Counted from the first letter of the stretch, positions 22,695 through 32,904 are shown. The stretch is DNA of 64,000 nt from Hemileia vastatrix (GCA_030280995.1 JASXTE010000019.1:9411501-9475500); one strand, 5' to 3'. The notes: a model not told the origin generated them from the sequence alone. Made by a program: numbers and translations.

Positions 22695-24229
22695 TGTCAT
22701 GTGCCATGTGACACTCCAAGAAAAAGTCAATCTTTTAATCCATAAATTAGAACCCAAATCCATCCTCAAAGTGCAGAAAGAAACATCTACTTAACAACTG
22801 CTTTTTCCCTTTGTGTGCCTTGATTTGACAATGCTATCTAAATCTTAAATCTAAATTAGTCAATTATATCCTTATACTTTTCAGCCTTAAGCAAAGGTGT
22901 GGTGTACTAGTGCCAGTATTAATGATATATTTTTAATGTTGGGTTATTGCGTGTCTGTGAGTAAGAACTAAAGTGAGGTTAAAGGATCTGAGGGTTATAT
23001 TGGAGGGTGCATAATAAATTAAAGGTGGTTTATTAAAGAAGTCAATGCAAAGTGGATTTTATTTATATGATTGGGTTAATTAGGTTCAACATTCCTTAGA
23101 TTTAAATTATAATATTTTTGTGATACTAGTCAAAATTATATAAGGCTATTATTTTTTCATACCTTTCTTAATAATCAATTTCCTTCAATCTTAAACTTCC
23201 CATAATTAATTTGATTGTAAAGTTCCATCCCTTTGTGAGAATAACCTGAATATTTAGTGTCACTTTAAATTACATTATTATACATCTCAAACTTATCTTG
23301 AAGCAGTATTAATATATTTTCAACTTATCTTTAAAGTCCTCCCTCAAAGTATTCCTCTGTGTGTCACTGGATGGCCTATGTACAAGGTTGAGGGTGTTCC
23401 TGAGTAAGTGAGAATGGTAAGATTAATTTAGAATTACTTTGAAGTACAGAGGATTACTTTGAGAAAGTGATTCAAAGATACATCAAAGATAAATTATGTG
23501 CTTTGAGGAAAGTTTGAGGTGAAGAATAATGTATGGTAGAGTTTAACTAATATTCAGGGAATCTCACAAAGGGTTGAAACTTAATAACCAAAAGGGATTT
23601 AGGAATTTAAGAAGTTTTTAGTATAAATTGATTATTAAGAAAGGTAGAGAACAAAAATATTTTTATATTAATGTAGCTACTATCACAAAAATATTATAAT
23701 TTAATTCTAAGGAATTTTTAACCAAATTCCCTCAATTATATATACAACTCCACCTTTAATTGATCCTTTTTATTATCCACCCTTTATTTACCCTTGATCC
23801 TCCATTATAATGCACAGATCCTTTAACCTTACTCCAATTACCACTCACAAACCTTTAATTAACCATAATCACACAATAACCCAATATTAAAACTATACTA
23901 TTTTATCCAAGCACTAATAGACTGCGCATTTGCTTAAAGTTGAAAAGTATAAGAAGATGATTGACTAATTTAGATTTAAGGCTTTAGATAGCACAGTTGC
24001 TAGTGTATTTGTATCAAGACAAAAAAGGAGAAAATAAGTTTCTAGGTAGATGTTGCTTTCTGCACTTCAAGTATGGATTTCTGTATCAATATATTGATTA
24101 AAAGATTGAATTTTGCTTATAATGTCACATGGGACATGACACTGTGCTTCAAAGGTGTCCTCAGTCATCTTTTCCAATCTCACTTACCCATGAACACCCT
24201 TGATCCTGTGCATAGGCTGTCCAGTGGCA
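22695..24229 (-). repeat. LTR upstream of ORF1 copy 2, split by a nested solo LTR
   Basis: The parts are 22695-23361 and 24147-24229. The first begins TGTCATGTGCCATGTGACA; the second resumes as CTGTGCTTCAAAG and ends GTCCAGTGGCA. The joined sequence CCTCTGTGCTTC matches the LTR at 53894-54700, proving that the intervening piece is an insertion. Confidence 0.8.
23362..24141 (+). mobile_element. Solo LTR, 780 bp, nested in another LTR of the same superfamily
   Basis: Begins TGTCACTGGATGGCC and ends GGGACATGACA, opposite in orientation to its host LTR. The 5-bp target duplication CTGTG is at 23357-23361 and 24142-24146. The same length and sequence type recur at 55126-55905. No internal coding region remains, as after LTR-LTR recombination. 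Confidence 0.85.
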
Positions 24230-24256
24230 CCTAAGCTCAAAATTTCTTTCTACATT

Positions 24257-24438
24257 AGGGGGTGTCAGTTCTGGCAAATCCACACTTACAAATCCGCACT
24301 TAAATAAGTGTGGATTTCCGAAACACACTAGCCCCAATACTGGTGGATTTCAAAATGAAATAAGTCACTTATTTCACTCAAATCCGCACTTTCTTAACCA
24401 AAAGTGCTGATTTCACCATAACATCTCATTTCACTGAT
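24257..24438 (+). repeat. H1 left terminal inverted repeat
   Basis: Nearly identical to the reverse complement of 31281-31448 except for an extra ACACTTACAAATCC-type stretch of about 14 bp. It contains an AATCCGCACTTAAATAAGTG subterminal palindrome. It ends about 50 bp before the uL14m ATG. Confidence 0.9.
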
Positions 24439-24486
24439 ACTCGTCACTCTCATCATAATCTCTATCTTCCTCCCTCTCCTCTCATC

Positions 24487-24987
24487 ATGCTCGGCCTCAA
24501 AGCAAAGATGCTCATCATTGAAAATTCTGGTGGGCTGATGGCTGAGTGCATCAACGTCCTCAAGTTCAAAGGACGCCCTGGTCTTGCCTCTGTCGGTCAG
24601 TCACTGGGTGGCCAAGGTTTTTCTGCTTCTTGTCCTTCATTCTGACATGTATCCATCATCTTTCTCCATCTCTCAAAAGGCGACCAAATTGTCTGCGTCA
24701 TCAAGCGGGCAAGACCCATCCCTCATACCCACTCTCCTTCTTCTTCCTCACATATCTCTGCCTCCAATAAAGTCTGCTGTGGTGATATTTGTAGAGCTGT
24801 CATTGTTTGTACCAAGAAAGAGTTCTCTCGCCCTGATGGTCGCACCATTTGTTTCGATGACAATACTTCTGTCTTGATTAACCAGAAAAACAAACTCTTG
24901 GGCACTAAAATTAACAGTGTGGTTGCTAGTGAATTAAGAGAGAAGGTCGGTCTCTGTCATTTGTCTTGGATTGTTTATGTATGGTAA
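24487..24987 (+). CDS. MRPL38: Mitochondrial large-subunit ribosomal protein uL14m, two exons
   Basis: Exon 1 is 24487-24595 and exon 2 24680-24987, with an 84-nt intron (donor GTCAGT, acceptor CAAAAG). The spliced product is 138 residues: MLIIENSGGLMAECINVLKF, then ASVG|DQIVCVIKRARPIP, then KVCCGDICRAVIVCTKKEF, SRPDGRTICFDDNTSVLIN, LLGTKINSVVASELREK. This follows bacterial L14 (IENSG, VGD, RPDG, FD.N..VL, GT.I.G.V..EL) with a Ser-rich insert. The C-terminus (LCHLSWIVYVW) is more diverged than the usual ISLAPEV. uL14 binds 23S-like rRNA at the subunit interface; this nuclear gene would serve the mitoribosome. No stop or frameshift. The ATG follows the H1 terminal repeat closely and the stop lies 55 bp before a second left-end repeat. 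Confidence 0.85.
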
Positions 24988-25041
24988 TCTATCATAATCT
25001 TCATCATTAACTCACTTCTCTTTCTCTTCTTCATCTCTATT

Positions 25042-25200
25042 AGGGGGTGTCAGTTCTGGCAAATCCGCACTTAACTTAAGTGCGGATTTCAAACCAAATC
25101 AGCACTTACAAAGCAGCACTTAAATTTTGCAAAAAAGTCACTTATTTCAAAAAAGGGTGTCAGTTATGACCTCAAATCAGCACTTTTTTCCCATTTTTTT
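25042..25200 (+). repeat. Second, diverged H1 left-end repeat
   Basis: Starts AGGGGGTGTCAGTTCTGGC, preceded by ATT, in the same orientation as 24257. It matches for about 35 bp and then only in its AATC(C/A)GCACTT and AAGTCACTTATTT modules. Because it points the same way as the outer left end, 24257-25041 is a repeated left-end unit enclosing uL14m, not an element with its own inverted repeats. Confidence 0.75.
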
Positions 25201-25412
25201 TCACAACCACATTTTGGAAACAAAACATCCCTTCCTTTCTTACCCCATCCCTGTCACATGTGACACACTGACCTTCCTCACTCCCTACCCATCAATCCTC
25301 GGCACACACCCCTTCCTAACATTTTCAACATTTTGACCAGGCATGTTTACATGCTTTTTTACTTATTTCTTCTACCTCTTAATCTTTTTTCTTGTTATGT
25401 GCCAGTTTCATA

Positions 25413-26730
25413 ATGCCTCCCAGACATTCCAAATCTCAAAAGGTAACTCAAAAATCTGCTTCGTCACAAAAGTCTCCTCGTAAAGCAAGCCCTACACCTT
25501 AAAAATCAAAGTCAGGTTCAGTTCAGCTTAAAAAGGATGATTATCTCATCATAATCAACTTCCTTAAAATAAAATCAAATTTTGAAGCATGTTTTGGATG
25601 TGAAAAGTCCACTCGTATTGGACGTCCACCTTCTTCAAAGGTAAATGGCTACTTATTGATGGCCAATGAAGTAAGGAAGAAAACAAAGGGGAGAATAGAT
25701 ATCAATCCTAAACAAATGAAGGAGAGATTTAAGAGTTACCAATCAAAATATAAAAAGGCTCATCATTCTGCAAATGAAACTGGATTTGGTATTGACAATG
25801 ATGATTTGGAGATTGGAATTACTACTGTTTCTGAAAAGCTCAATGTCATGTGTCCTTTCTATGAGGAAATGGATAATCTTTTTGGCTCCTGAGTTGATGT
25901 AAACCCTTGGTTTCTACACAATACTACTAAGAATATACCCTCTGGATCTCAACCATCAATTAATCCTCCTGAAATACCTGTACATCAACAGGATCAATCC
26001 CCTCCACCTTCTAACCATAGTTCAGCTGAAGATGATCCCGACTATCAAGCAGAACAATTATATTGCAGCAGATCTGAATCCTCAGAGGCCCAAAATTTAA
26101 ATGTATGTTTACTTTTTGTTTTTTCTTCAATTCTTCTCTGAATTTCTCTTTCTTTCTAGTCTCCTCCTACTCAAACTCAATCTCCATTAAATAATCTCGA
26201 TTCTGGAAATGTGAATCCCACTTTAGAGGCTGCTTTAGATGAACTTCCTGAAGCCTCTTGTTCAAACTCCAAACTAAAGCGTCAAGCTGCAACTTCAATG
26301 AACTTGAATCATCTATTAAAACGTGGTAATACTTCAACAAGCTCATTTCGCTCCCTTGAGGATTATTTTGAAAAAAAAGATATAAGTAAGTTTCGTTTAC
26401 TATATATCTTAATCATTAACTCATTTATTTATTTATTTCAATTTAATTTTGTCAGAAAAATCAACTATTGAAAATAATGCCCTTGACTTTGAGAAGATGA
26501 AGCTTGATCATATGCTAAGGAAAAATCAGCAAGCCTTAGATTTGGAAGAAAAAAAATTTGAGGCAGAGCAGATGGAAAGAGTAAATGACCGTCAATTTCA
26601 AAGAGAAATGGCTACTTGTGAATTGGAAAAACAAGAGAGTTTTAAAAAAAAAGATTTCATTATGGAATGTGTAAAAAATGGCCAATCTTATGAGGAAATT
26701 TAAAAATTACTTGACCTTTTCAATTGATAA
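25413..26730 (+). pseudogene. H1 Myb/SANT-like DNA-binding and coiled-coil protein gene
   Basis: Three exons with introns 26103-26159 (57 nt) and 26386-26455 (70 nt, GTAAGT...GTCAG). The N-terminal part is basic (MPPRHSKSQK). The central domain, VQLKKDDYLIIINFLKIKSN ... SKVNGYLLMANEV ... QMKERFKSYQSKYKKAHHS ... TGFGI ... CPFYEEMDNLFG, has the helical pattern of Myb/SANT- or MADF-like domains carried by many Harbinger elements (family knowledge). A C-terminal charged coiled coil follows (LDFEKMKLDHMLRKNQQALD), ending CVKNGQSYEEI. Stops at about 25500 (PTP*KSK), 25890 (GS*VDVN) and 26701 (EEI*KLL) break it. The H2 counterpart is 52025-53429. It probably binds transposon ends with the transposase. 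Confidence 0.65.
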
Positions 26731-27242
26731 ATTGTTTTTATAGTTAATTCAATTTTGTTTGATTTCTTTTTGGTAATATTTTCTTATATGCTGACTTATA
26801 AAAGGTCTTGAATATAGTACATTATTTTTGACAAATTTTTGAAAATATCATACATTTTTTCTATCTTTACATTCAAGTCAATAAGTTTGCTTATACTTTT
26901 ATTTTGACGAAAATTTGAAAATATAATAAAAATTTTCTATCTTTACTTTCATGTCAATAAGTTTGCTTATCTAAATACTTCTAAGTCAATAAAATTCAAT
27001 ATCTCTTTTGAAAATTTGGCAATACCCTCCCCTGCATTTTATTGAAACAAGGGGTGGGTACCACCAAATTTTTCTAAGTCATCAATTTCACATGTCAGAT
27101 TTAAAAAATTGGCAATACCCTCCCTGAATTTTATTGAAGTAAAGGGTGAAAGTCATCAAAATTTAATATAATTACATAAATTAATTAATATATAAATAAG
27201 TAATGTCAAATGTACTACCTTTAAAGTAATGACAATTCCTCC
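26731..27242. repeat. Intergenic tandem repeats between convergent Myb and TET genes (H1)
   Basis: Repeats centred on GGCAATACCCTCCCTGAATT followed by TTATTGAA(G/A)...GGGTG (about 27019 and 27110), plus an earlier pair built on CATTCAAGTCAATAAGTTTGC (about 26870 and 26945). The same GC-tagged motif is amplified in the equivalent place of H2 (51410-51850). Confidence 0.6.
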
Positions 27243-28631
27243 TGCCAAAATGCAGATCAAGTCTAGAAACTAGGTTTGGGACTTTCCACCGGTATAGGCT
27301 AGAGGAACCCCATGAAACAATTTAATGTTATCATGATTACCATTTATACAACACAAGGTCGTGGGCCCATTACTTTAGTTTCATAAATTAAAATATCATA
27401 TTTATTTATTATAAATTTATGGAAGAATATTAAATATTTGGTGACTCTACAAATCCTCATACTTTTTAGATCTACCTAAAGAATGTTTAAATTTATTACC
27501 TTTTTCTTCTTTTTTTAACTTGTTTATTCGTTGGATTAACTTTTGACTTATCTGGAAAGAGAAACCAAAATGTGTGAAGTCTTGACAAGATTCCAAACTT
27601 GGAGGAGCCTTTGTGGTTTGGTGATTATCGTAAGAATAATTCCAAACTGTTTTGATGATTCCATTTCCTAATCCAAAATCGATTATACATCTATGATCTG
27701 GGAAATATAATCCATGTCCTTTAATTTTAGCAGGTGACGGAATAGGTTGTCCAGTGATAGGATTAATATATGTGAAAAATCCATAAGTGAGGTAATTGGA
27801 ATCATTTTAGTCAGTGTGAATTCGATTATGAAATCCAGAATGAGTGATTATAACATTTGAAAACATTAGATAATCACTGCTAATATCTTATTATTCAGAG
27901 TCACACCAATTTGGTATTCCAAGTCTCATAGCAACTTCATGATTTTTTTCAAAAGCTTTATGGAAGAGTTTTTTAAGTCAAAGAGCAAGAAATGAATTAA
28001 ATAAAGGTAAAGTATTCCATTTTCGAAAATCATTATCTAATTCAGCTTTAGATAATGATCTGAGTAAAGAATATATACCTATTTGAATTAAATTCAGTAA
28101 AATGATATTAAAAAATTCAGAAAAATTTTTAAACATACCAAGAGAAAAACCTTTATCAAATCCTGGTCTCCATCCAATTCCAATCATGATTCCACCCAAC
28201 AAATTCTTATTCCTTAAAGATAAGAGAACCAAAGCCATTTGATAGAGTGTTATGATGAGATCTCAGAGTTGATTAAATGATTCATCTTTTAAACAATTAA
28301 AAGAATGGTTTTTGTAAATAAATTGAGGTTTGAAAGTATTATTAATAACAGCTTAAACTTCATCACCTCCAGTTTCAGTTAAATAATGTATATTTTCAGG
28401 TAACGTTTTTGGATATTTTTTTTCAACTTTAGTTTTATAGTACTTGATTTTTGAAATATGGCCAAATAATTGATCCAAGTGAATTTTTATTTTATAATTT
28501 CTTTTATTTCAATACTGTTCATTTTTTGAAAATGTTTTAGATGATTATTGAAAAGAAGTTGAATTTGAAGATGATAATGAAGTTAAAGAAGATGAGAGTG
28601 AGGTAAGTGGTGAATCTGAAGTTATAGACAT
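27243..28631 (-). pseudogene. H1 TET/JBP-like 2-oxoglutarate/Fe(II) dioxygenase gene
   Basis: Starts at ATG 28631 with a Ser-rich tail (MSITSDSPLTSLSSS). The fold-bearing part follows: LLGGIMIGIGWRPGFDKG and, after a 60-nt intron (28079-28138), SLGIYSLLRSLSKAEL; then THSGFHNRIHTD (candidate HxD iron ligands), YGFFTYINPITGQPIPSP, CIIDFGLGNGIIKTVW, YDNHQTTKAPP (candidate distal His) and HFGFSFQIS. This matches the pattern of fungal TET/JBP-like oxygenases, whose studied members oxidise 5-methylcytosine. A possible last exon (LFHGVPLAYTGGKSQT) lies at 27243-27370. Stops near HTD*ND and DSE**DIS and a 1-nt loss in the last exon make it a pseudogene. Its paralogue in H2 is 49750-51360. Confidence 0.7.
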
Positions 28632-28819
28632 GTATTTTTCTACTTAAAAATTTGTTACTTTTCAAACACCCAAAATTATACATCAAAAAAAACTCACTTA
28701 ATTTAAATTAAAAAAATAAAAATCCTCAAAAGACTAATAAGAATTTTTTTATTTCACTTGAACTTGATGAATATTTTTCTCTAAAATTAAAAAAAAAAAT
28801 TCAAAAAACTGTGAAATTT

Positions 28820-29490
28820 TTTTATCACCTCCCCATTCCCCTAAATTCCCCGCTCCAAACCCCTCTCCCACCTCCCCAAAACCCTTGTACAACCTCCCCC
28901 CCTCCATCCCCCTCCAAATCCTCCAAATCCCCCTCCAAATCCCCTCCAAATCCCCCTCCAAACCCCCCTTCAAATCCCCCTCGAAACCCCCTGCAACCCC
29001 CCCCCAACACCCCCTTCAATCCACCTCTTTTCCCCCCTCCAAATCCCCCTCAAAACCCCCCTACCCTCCCCTCAAATTTACTTAACAATTTGCTAACAAT
29101 TCGTTAAGTTAAGGAACGATTCATTACCGAATCGTTAAGGGAAGTTTAAGGGGGGGGTAGGAGGATTTGAGGGGGGGATTTGGAGGGGGGTTCGGGGCAG
29201 ATTGAAGGCGGGTTTGGAGGGGATTTAATGGGGGGATTTGGGGGATTTGGTGGGGGGTGGAGTGGAATGAGGGGAGGAAATGAGGAGACCAACAAGGGGG
29301 AGAAAGGGAGATATGAGACCAAAGAGGGAGAAAAGGGAGGTTAGAGTGAGCCAAGGAGGGGGGAATAAGGCAGTCAAAGGGGGGAAAAGGGGGATGTATC
29401 CATTCCAAGGAGAGGGTAAAGGTGGGAAAAAGCCCAGGCCAAGGGGGGATAAAGAGAGAAAAGAGGGAGAGGGAGAGAGAGAAAAAAAGG
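28820..29490. repeat. C-rich to G-rich strand-switch island upstream of TET gene (H1)
   Basis: About 270 bp of the plus strand is almost only C, T and A in CCCC(C)-TCCAAAT units. After a short AT centre with small inverted repeats (TTAACAATT, AACGATTCATTACCGAATCGTT) it flips to about 330 bp of GGGG-rich sequence with the complementary AGGATTTGAGGGG theme. It forms a long imperfect inverted repeat with many G-runs able to form quadruplexes. Pro-rich and Gly-rich ORFs here are artefacts. H2 has the counterpart at 48640-49260. Confidence 0.85.
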
Positions 29491-29910
29491 TTAATTTTAC
29501 CTATAAATTGAAAAACAACCACTTACAAAAAACAAAAACAAAACCAAAAAACTAAAAAACCAAAAAACCAAAAAAAAAAAAATTAGCAAAAAATTAAGTA
29601 AAAAAGATAAAATGACTTACCTGGAGAGATGAGTTGATAAAAAAGAAATATAAGTGAAATTGATTGAGTGATGTAGGAAGAGAGGAGAAAACGGATATGA
29701 GTGAAGAAAAAAAAGAGAGTGACTGAAAAAATATGTGTTTGCTGAAAATATGCGATTTCATGTTGAGTTGATGAAAGAAAACACAGAGAGATAAAAAAAA
29801 ATAAGACTTTAACAGCAAATTCAAAAACGAAAAAAATATGCAAAAAAAATTTACCATTCTCAGTGAATAACACATGCAAATTGATCATTTGAAGAGAATG
29901 AAAAAAAAAA
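29491..29910 (-). other. H1 spacer between transposase 3' end and strand-switch island
   Basis: A-rich on the plus strand. Homologous to 48235-48420 of H2: minus-strand TTTCATCAACTCAACATGAAATC corresponds to TTTCACCAGCTCAACATGAAATC there. It includes CTCATCTC(T/A)CCAGGTAAGT, a splice-like donor found in both elements, so it may be a 5' leader exon of the TET gene. The overlapping 90-100-codon ORFs are hydrophobic low complexity. Confidence 0.45.
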
Positions 29911-31176
29911 TTAAAATTGCGTTGAAAAATGTTGGAGTGTTATTGGAAGAATTTGTGCCCTTATACTAGTTGATTGAGAAATAAAAGTGTTGGATATAGT
30001 TGGAGGTGAATCAACTTGTTCATCTTCATACAGCTCTAACCATTGATCTTTTAGGTCATCAAGTAGGTTATGAAGTATAGTGCAACACAGAATCCAGTTG
30101 ATCGCCACCTCCATTTCAGATTTATTTCTAAGAGGATTTATTAATTCCCTTAAACTAGAAAAATGGCCTTTCAAGATTCCAATAGAATTTTCAATACGGA
30201 CTCTTGACTTTGCCAAATGATTGTTGAATTTGGCATTTTGACTGTCTTCTGAAGCTGCTCCCCAAAAAGCAGGAAGTACATACTTTCCATTCACATAAGC
30301 AGAATCTGCAAGAAGATACTGATCTTCATCAAAGAATTTTTCAGGTTCATTTAAAACTTGCATTCTTTGGAAGATGTAGGAGTCATGACATGAGCCAGGA
30401 TAGCCAGCGAAGAATGATATAAATTTTTTGTTTACGTCACATATAAGCTGAACGATAATTGAATATCTATAAAGAAGATATATTTGTTTGTGTTAGTTTC
30501 AAAGAGAATGAAAGCAGTTAAAAATAATCTACCTCTTTTTACGGTCAAAGTAATTGTTTCCACCTTGAGCAGGTTTCTGGCTCAAAGGAATAGTAGTACC
30601 ATCAACAAAACCAATACATCCTGGGAAGCCCTCTGCTTGCATAACCTGAGATGATTCAAGTCGCTCTTCTTTTGTTGGCCAGGTGAGAAGTTGAGATTCC
30701 AAGGAGTTGATGGCAGTGATACATTGTTTGGTATAAGTGTTAACTGAACCATACCCTAAATCAAAGACATTTTCTAAACATTTCAAAGCAGCTCCATTAC
30801 CATTTGAACCCAAACGACATAGTGTGATGGCCAATTGAATTGAAGGATGTCGTTGTTCTTTTTGAGAATTATTGTGAAATATGGGATGATCCTGAATAAG
30901 CTCAAGCAATTTAAGGAAACATTCCTGAAAAGTCCTGAACAGCTGTCTAAAACTGGGTGTAGATAGGTTAAGAAGTGTTTGGATGGTGTACTTGGGGGTA
31001 TGAAGTACTTGAGGCTTTCTGGGAAGAAGGTAACGTTTCCTGGCCATTTTTGATAAAACAACGAAATCTTCTTCTAGATAAGAATCAGAATCGGAATCAG
31101 AGTCCAAGAGCAGTTCAAGAGCCATGAAAGTCCTTGCTTTATGTAATTTATCACGATTTGAAAGTGAGGAAGGCAT
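29911..31176 (-). CDS. PIF/Harbinger DDE transposase (H1), two exons, intact
   Basis: Exon 1 is 31176-30533 and exon 2 30466-29911, with a 66-nt intron (GTAGAT...TATAG) joining DRKK(R) to YSIIVQL. The product is 399 residues with no stop or frameshift. Helical N-terminal region: FRQLFRTFQECFLKLLELIQ, HPSIQLAITLCRLGSNGNG, then LGYGSVNTYTKQ. DDE_4-type nuclease motifs: GCIGFVDGTTIPL (first Asp), GYPGSCHDSYIF (second Asp), YLLADSAYVNGKYVLPAF, RVRIENSIGILKGHFSSLR (Glu). Ends PITLQHFSTQF. It would cut and rejoin the H1 terminal repeats in the nucleus, usually with a Myb-like partner. H1 could be transposition-competent if the partner is supplied in trans. Confidence 0.93.
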
Positions 31177-31280
31177 AACTCTTATATGATATTATATGAA
31201 GATGTAAATGATGTACAATGTTTTGAGTTATGAAGTGTTATGCTGCGGAGTGCTGCATATGAATGGGATGATGCTGACAA

Positions 31281-31448
31281 ATCAGTGAAATGGGACTTGA
31301 TGGTGAAATCAGCACTTTTGGTTTAGAAAGTGCGGATTTGAGTGAAATAAGTGACTTATTTCATTTTGAAATCCACCAGTATTGGGGCTAGTGTGTTTTG
31401 GAAATCCGCACTTATTTAAGTGCGGATTTGCAAGAACTGACACCCCCT
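31281..31448 (-). repeat. H1 right terminal inverted repeat
   Basis: 168 bp, reverse complement of 24257-24438. The transposase ATG lies 105 bp inside it, so the repeat may contain its promoter. Confidence 0.9.
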
Positions 31449-31609
31449 ATTGTTGTTACTTTATTAATATTTAAATGTGTGTACAATTTGTAGTGAAAGA
31501 AATATCAAAGTCAAAGATTTTCTAGCGCGCATACGTATATCACTTGCCACATTTTGTGTCATTCTATATTTGCTTACTTTTTGTTTAACAATTCAACTCA
31601 AAATTATCG

Positions 31610-31993
31610 TCAAATATCTACTAAACCCTTGGGCGGGCGCTTCTTACCTTTTAACCTACTACATCCATACGAATATGACCAGATCCCATTCATATTTTTA
31701 CAGATCGTTGTTGAATTACCGTCAATTGTACCCAATGGGATCTTGCAATCATGATCATGGAACAAGGATACATTACAAAGATTGAGAGTTTCTTTGTACA
31801 GAAGGAAACCCATCGACTGTCCAGATCCTTTAGTTGAAACGCATTCAGATGTGAATTCAACTTGCCATATACCAAGCGACTCGTAAGAGACTGTCGGTTC
31901 AGTGCAATTGCGTGATCCATACACTGTTATATTATCTTGCTTCGAATAACCGAGAAATAGAAATGCAAGTGAGGTCACCAACTGTGTCTTCAT
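31610..31993 (-). CDS. Small secreted cysteine-containing protein
   Basis: 127 residues from ATG 31993. N-terminal signal peptide: MKTQLVTSLAFLFLGYSKQ (basic start, hydrophobic core). The mature part has six cysteines (residues 30, 51, 73, 83, 98 and 111; an even number, fitting three disulfides) and N-glycosylation sequons NIT, NCT, NVS and NST. The C-terminus is basic (LKGKKRPPKGLVDI). Base composition is more balanced than the flanking transposons. No family was recognised; an extracellular protein, possibly effector-like in a pathogenic fungus, is inference. H1 is inserted about 160 bp beyond its stop codon. Antisense ORFs at 31477-31785 are shadows. Confidence 0.65.
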   Translation of the reverse strand: MKTQLVTSLAFLFLGYSKQDNITVYGSRNCTEPTVSYESLGIWQVEFTSECVSTKGSGQSMGFLLYKETLNLCNVSLFHDHDCKIPLGTIDGNSTTICKNMNGIWSYSYGCSRLKGKKRPPKGLVDI

Positions 31994-32666
31994 GTTATTA
32001 GACTACATTATATATCAATGAATATAAGAGAGTAAAGTGTCAGGAGGTTTTGAAACATGTGTGATGTTAAAATCTATCGGTATGTTACATTTAAATATAT
32101 CTAAATGATTGGCGTAAAATGATTATGATCCTTAATCAACGATGAAAAAGCACTCCTGCAGGGGTTATAGGGAGCGACAAACTTAGAGAAAATTCCTCTA
32201 GTTACACTAATGTGACTGCTTGATTCGCTTCGGCAATCAGGACAATTGAAACAGAAAGCTTACCTGGACAATGATGGTTGAAGTTCCGACAAGAATTATT
32301 TGATATAAAAACTTGGTAGCATAAATATTGATATTCTCCACCACAGGAAGATTTTTCCGATATCAAAAATCGGATTTGGAAAATATGAAAAAAAAAATGT
32401 CACAATAAATGTCTAAAAGATGAACATGTTGGGGTAAATGAGAAAAAAAGTCAGTTGGGTTTGAAGAATTGATCATTAAAAGATAATAACTGTTTAAATA
32501 TCACGTTCTGCAACATACACGGATAGCGATGATCCTAATAATTTTTAGGGAGAAAATGTGGATGGGGGAATTAAAAGTTGGGTGTAAGTGCCCTATCTTT
32601 ATATATATATCCAAAGCAGTGACTAAGAATAAGATTTGACACGTAACACCATGGGGATATTTTGCG
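31994..32666. other. Upstream region of the secreted protein, no other gene seen
   Basis: Moderately AT-rich, no clear repeats. It should contain the promoter of the secreted-protein gene. The 85-codon minus ORF at 32501-32758 is not supported. Confidence 0.4.
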
Positions 32667-32904
32667 ATGGCGAGATTTTGTGGCTCGCTGTCTAGACGAT
32701 TTGGAATCTTGATTATTCTGAGATTAGTTTCAGAAGACAAAATTGAAGACGCCGCCATTCACTTTCTAGCAAAATTTCCTCAATTAGGGGATATTTTTGA
32801 AAAATGGTCTCCCCCCTCTAGTTTAATACATACATATGATGATTTTGTCACAAACGGAATTGGGCCTCATCAAAAGAATTCTTGTTTCACACTACAATCA
32901 CACT
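32667..32904 (+). CDS. Hypothetical small protein, 3' end cut by CACTA-like element
   Basis: From ATG 32667: MARFCGSLSRRFGILIILRL, basic and hydrophobic (a possible organelle targeting or signal sequence), then DKIEDAAIHFLAKFPQLGDIFEKW. The frame enters the CACTA-like repeat at 32905, which supplies the present stop (R-T-K-stop). Removing that element and one ACT joins QSH to YKSGGKCSFFK and a stop near 34105. A donor-like GGGTAAGT lies just there, so splicing is possible. Family unknown. Confidence 0.35.

Larger units (their letters stand above)
24257..31448 (-). mobile_element. PIF/Harbinger DNA transposon H1 carrying TET/JBP-like, Myb-like and uL14m genes
   Basis: Long terminal inverted repeats (24257-24438 and 31281-31448) start AGGGGGTGTCAGTTCT and are flanked by ATT at 24254-24256 and 31449-31451. 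Harbinger elements usually duplicate TTA/TAA, so the boundary may be read one or two bases differently. Contents in order: uL14m (+), a second left-end-like repeat at 25042, Myb/coiled-coil gene (+), TET/JBP-like gene (-), strand-switch island, DDE transposase (-). The core gene order equals that of H2 (41234-53872) inverted. Confidence 0.88.

Noticed and set aside
12901..24229. One complete LTR element spanning ORF1 copy 2, gag E, integrase D and the LTR at 13976
   Set aside because: The LTRs at 13976 and 22695 are too different to be a pair, RT is missing, and the 13976 LTR cuts into integrase D, so at least two elements are involved.
28811..29107. Proline-rich and glycine-rich ORFs in the strand-switch island (also 29124-29555)
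   Set aside because: They are translations of simple C-run/G-run repeats, open on both strands and several frames, with no conserved counterpart in H2.
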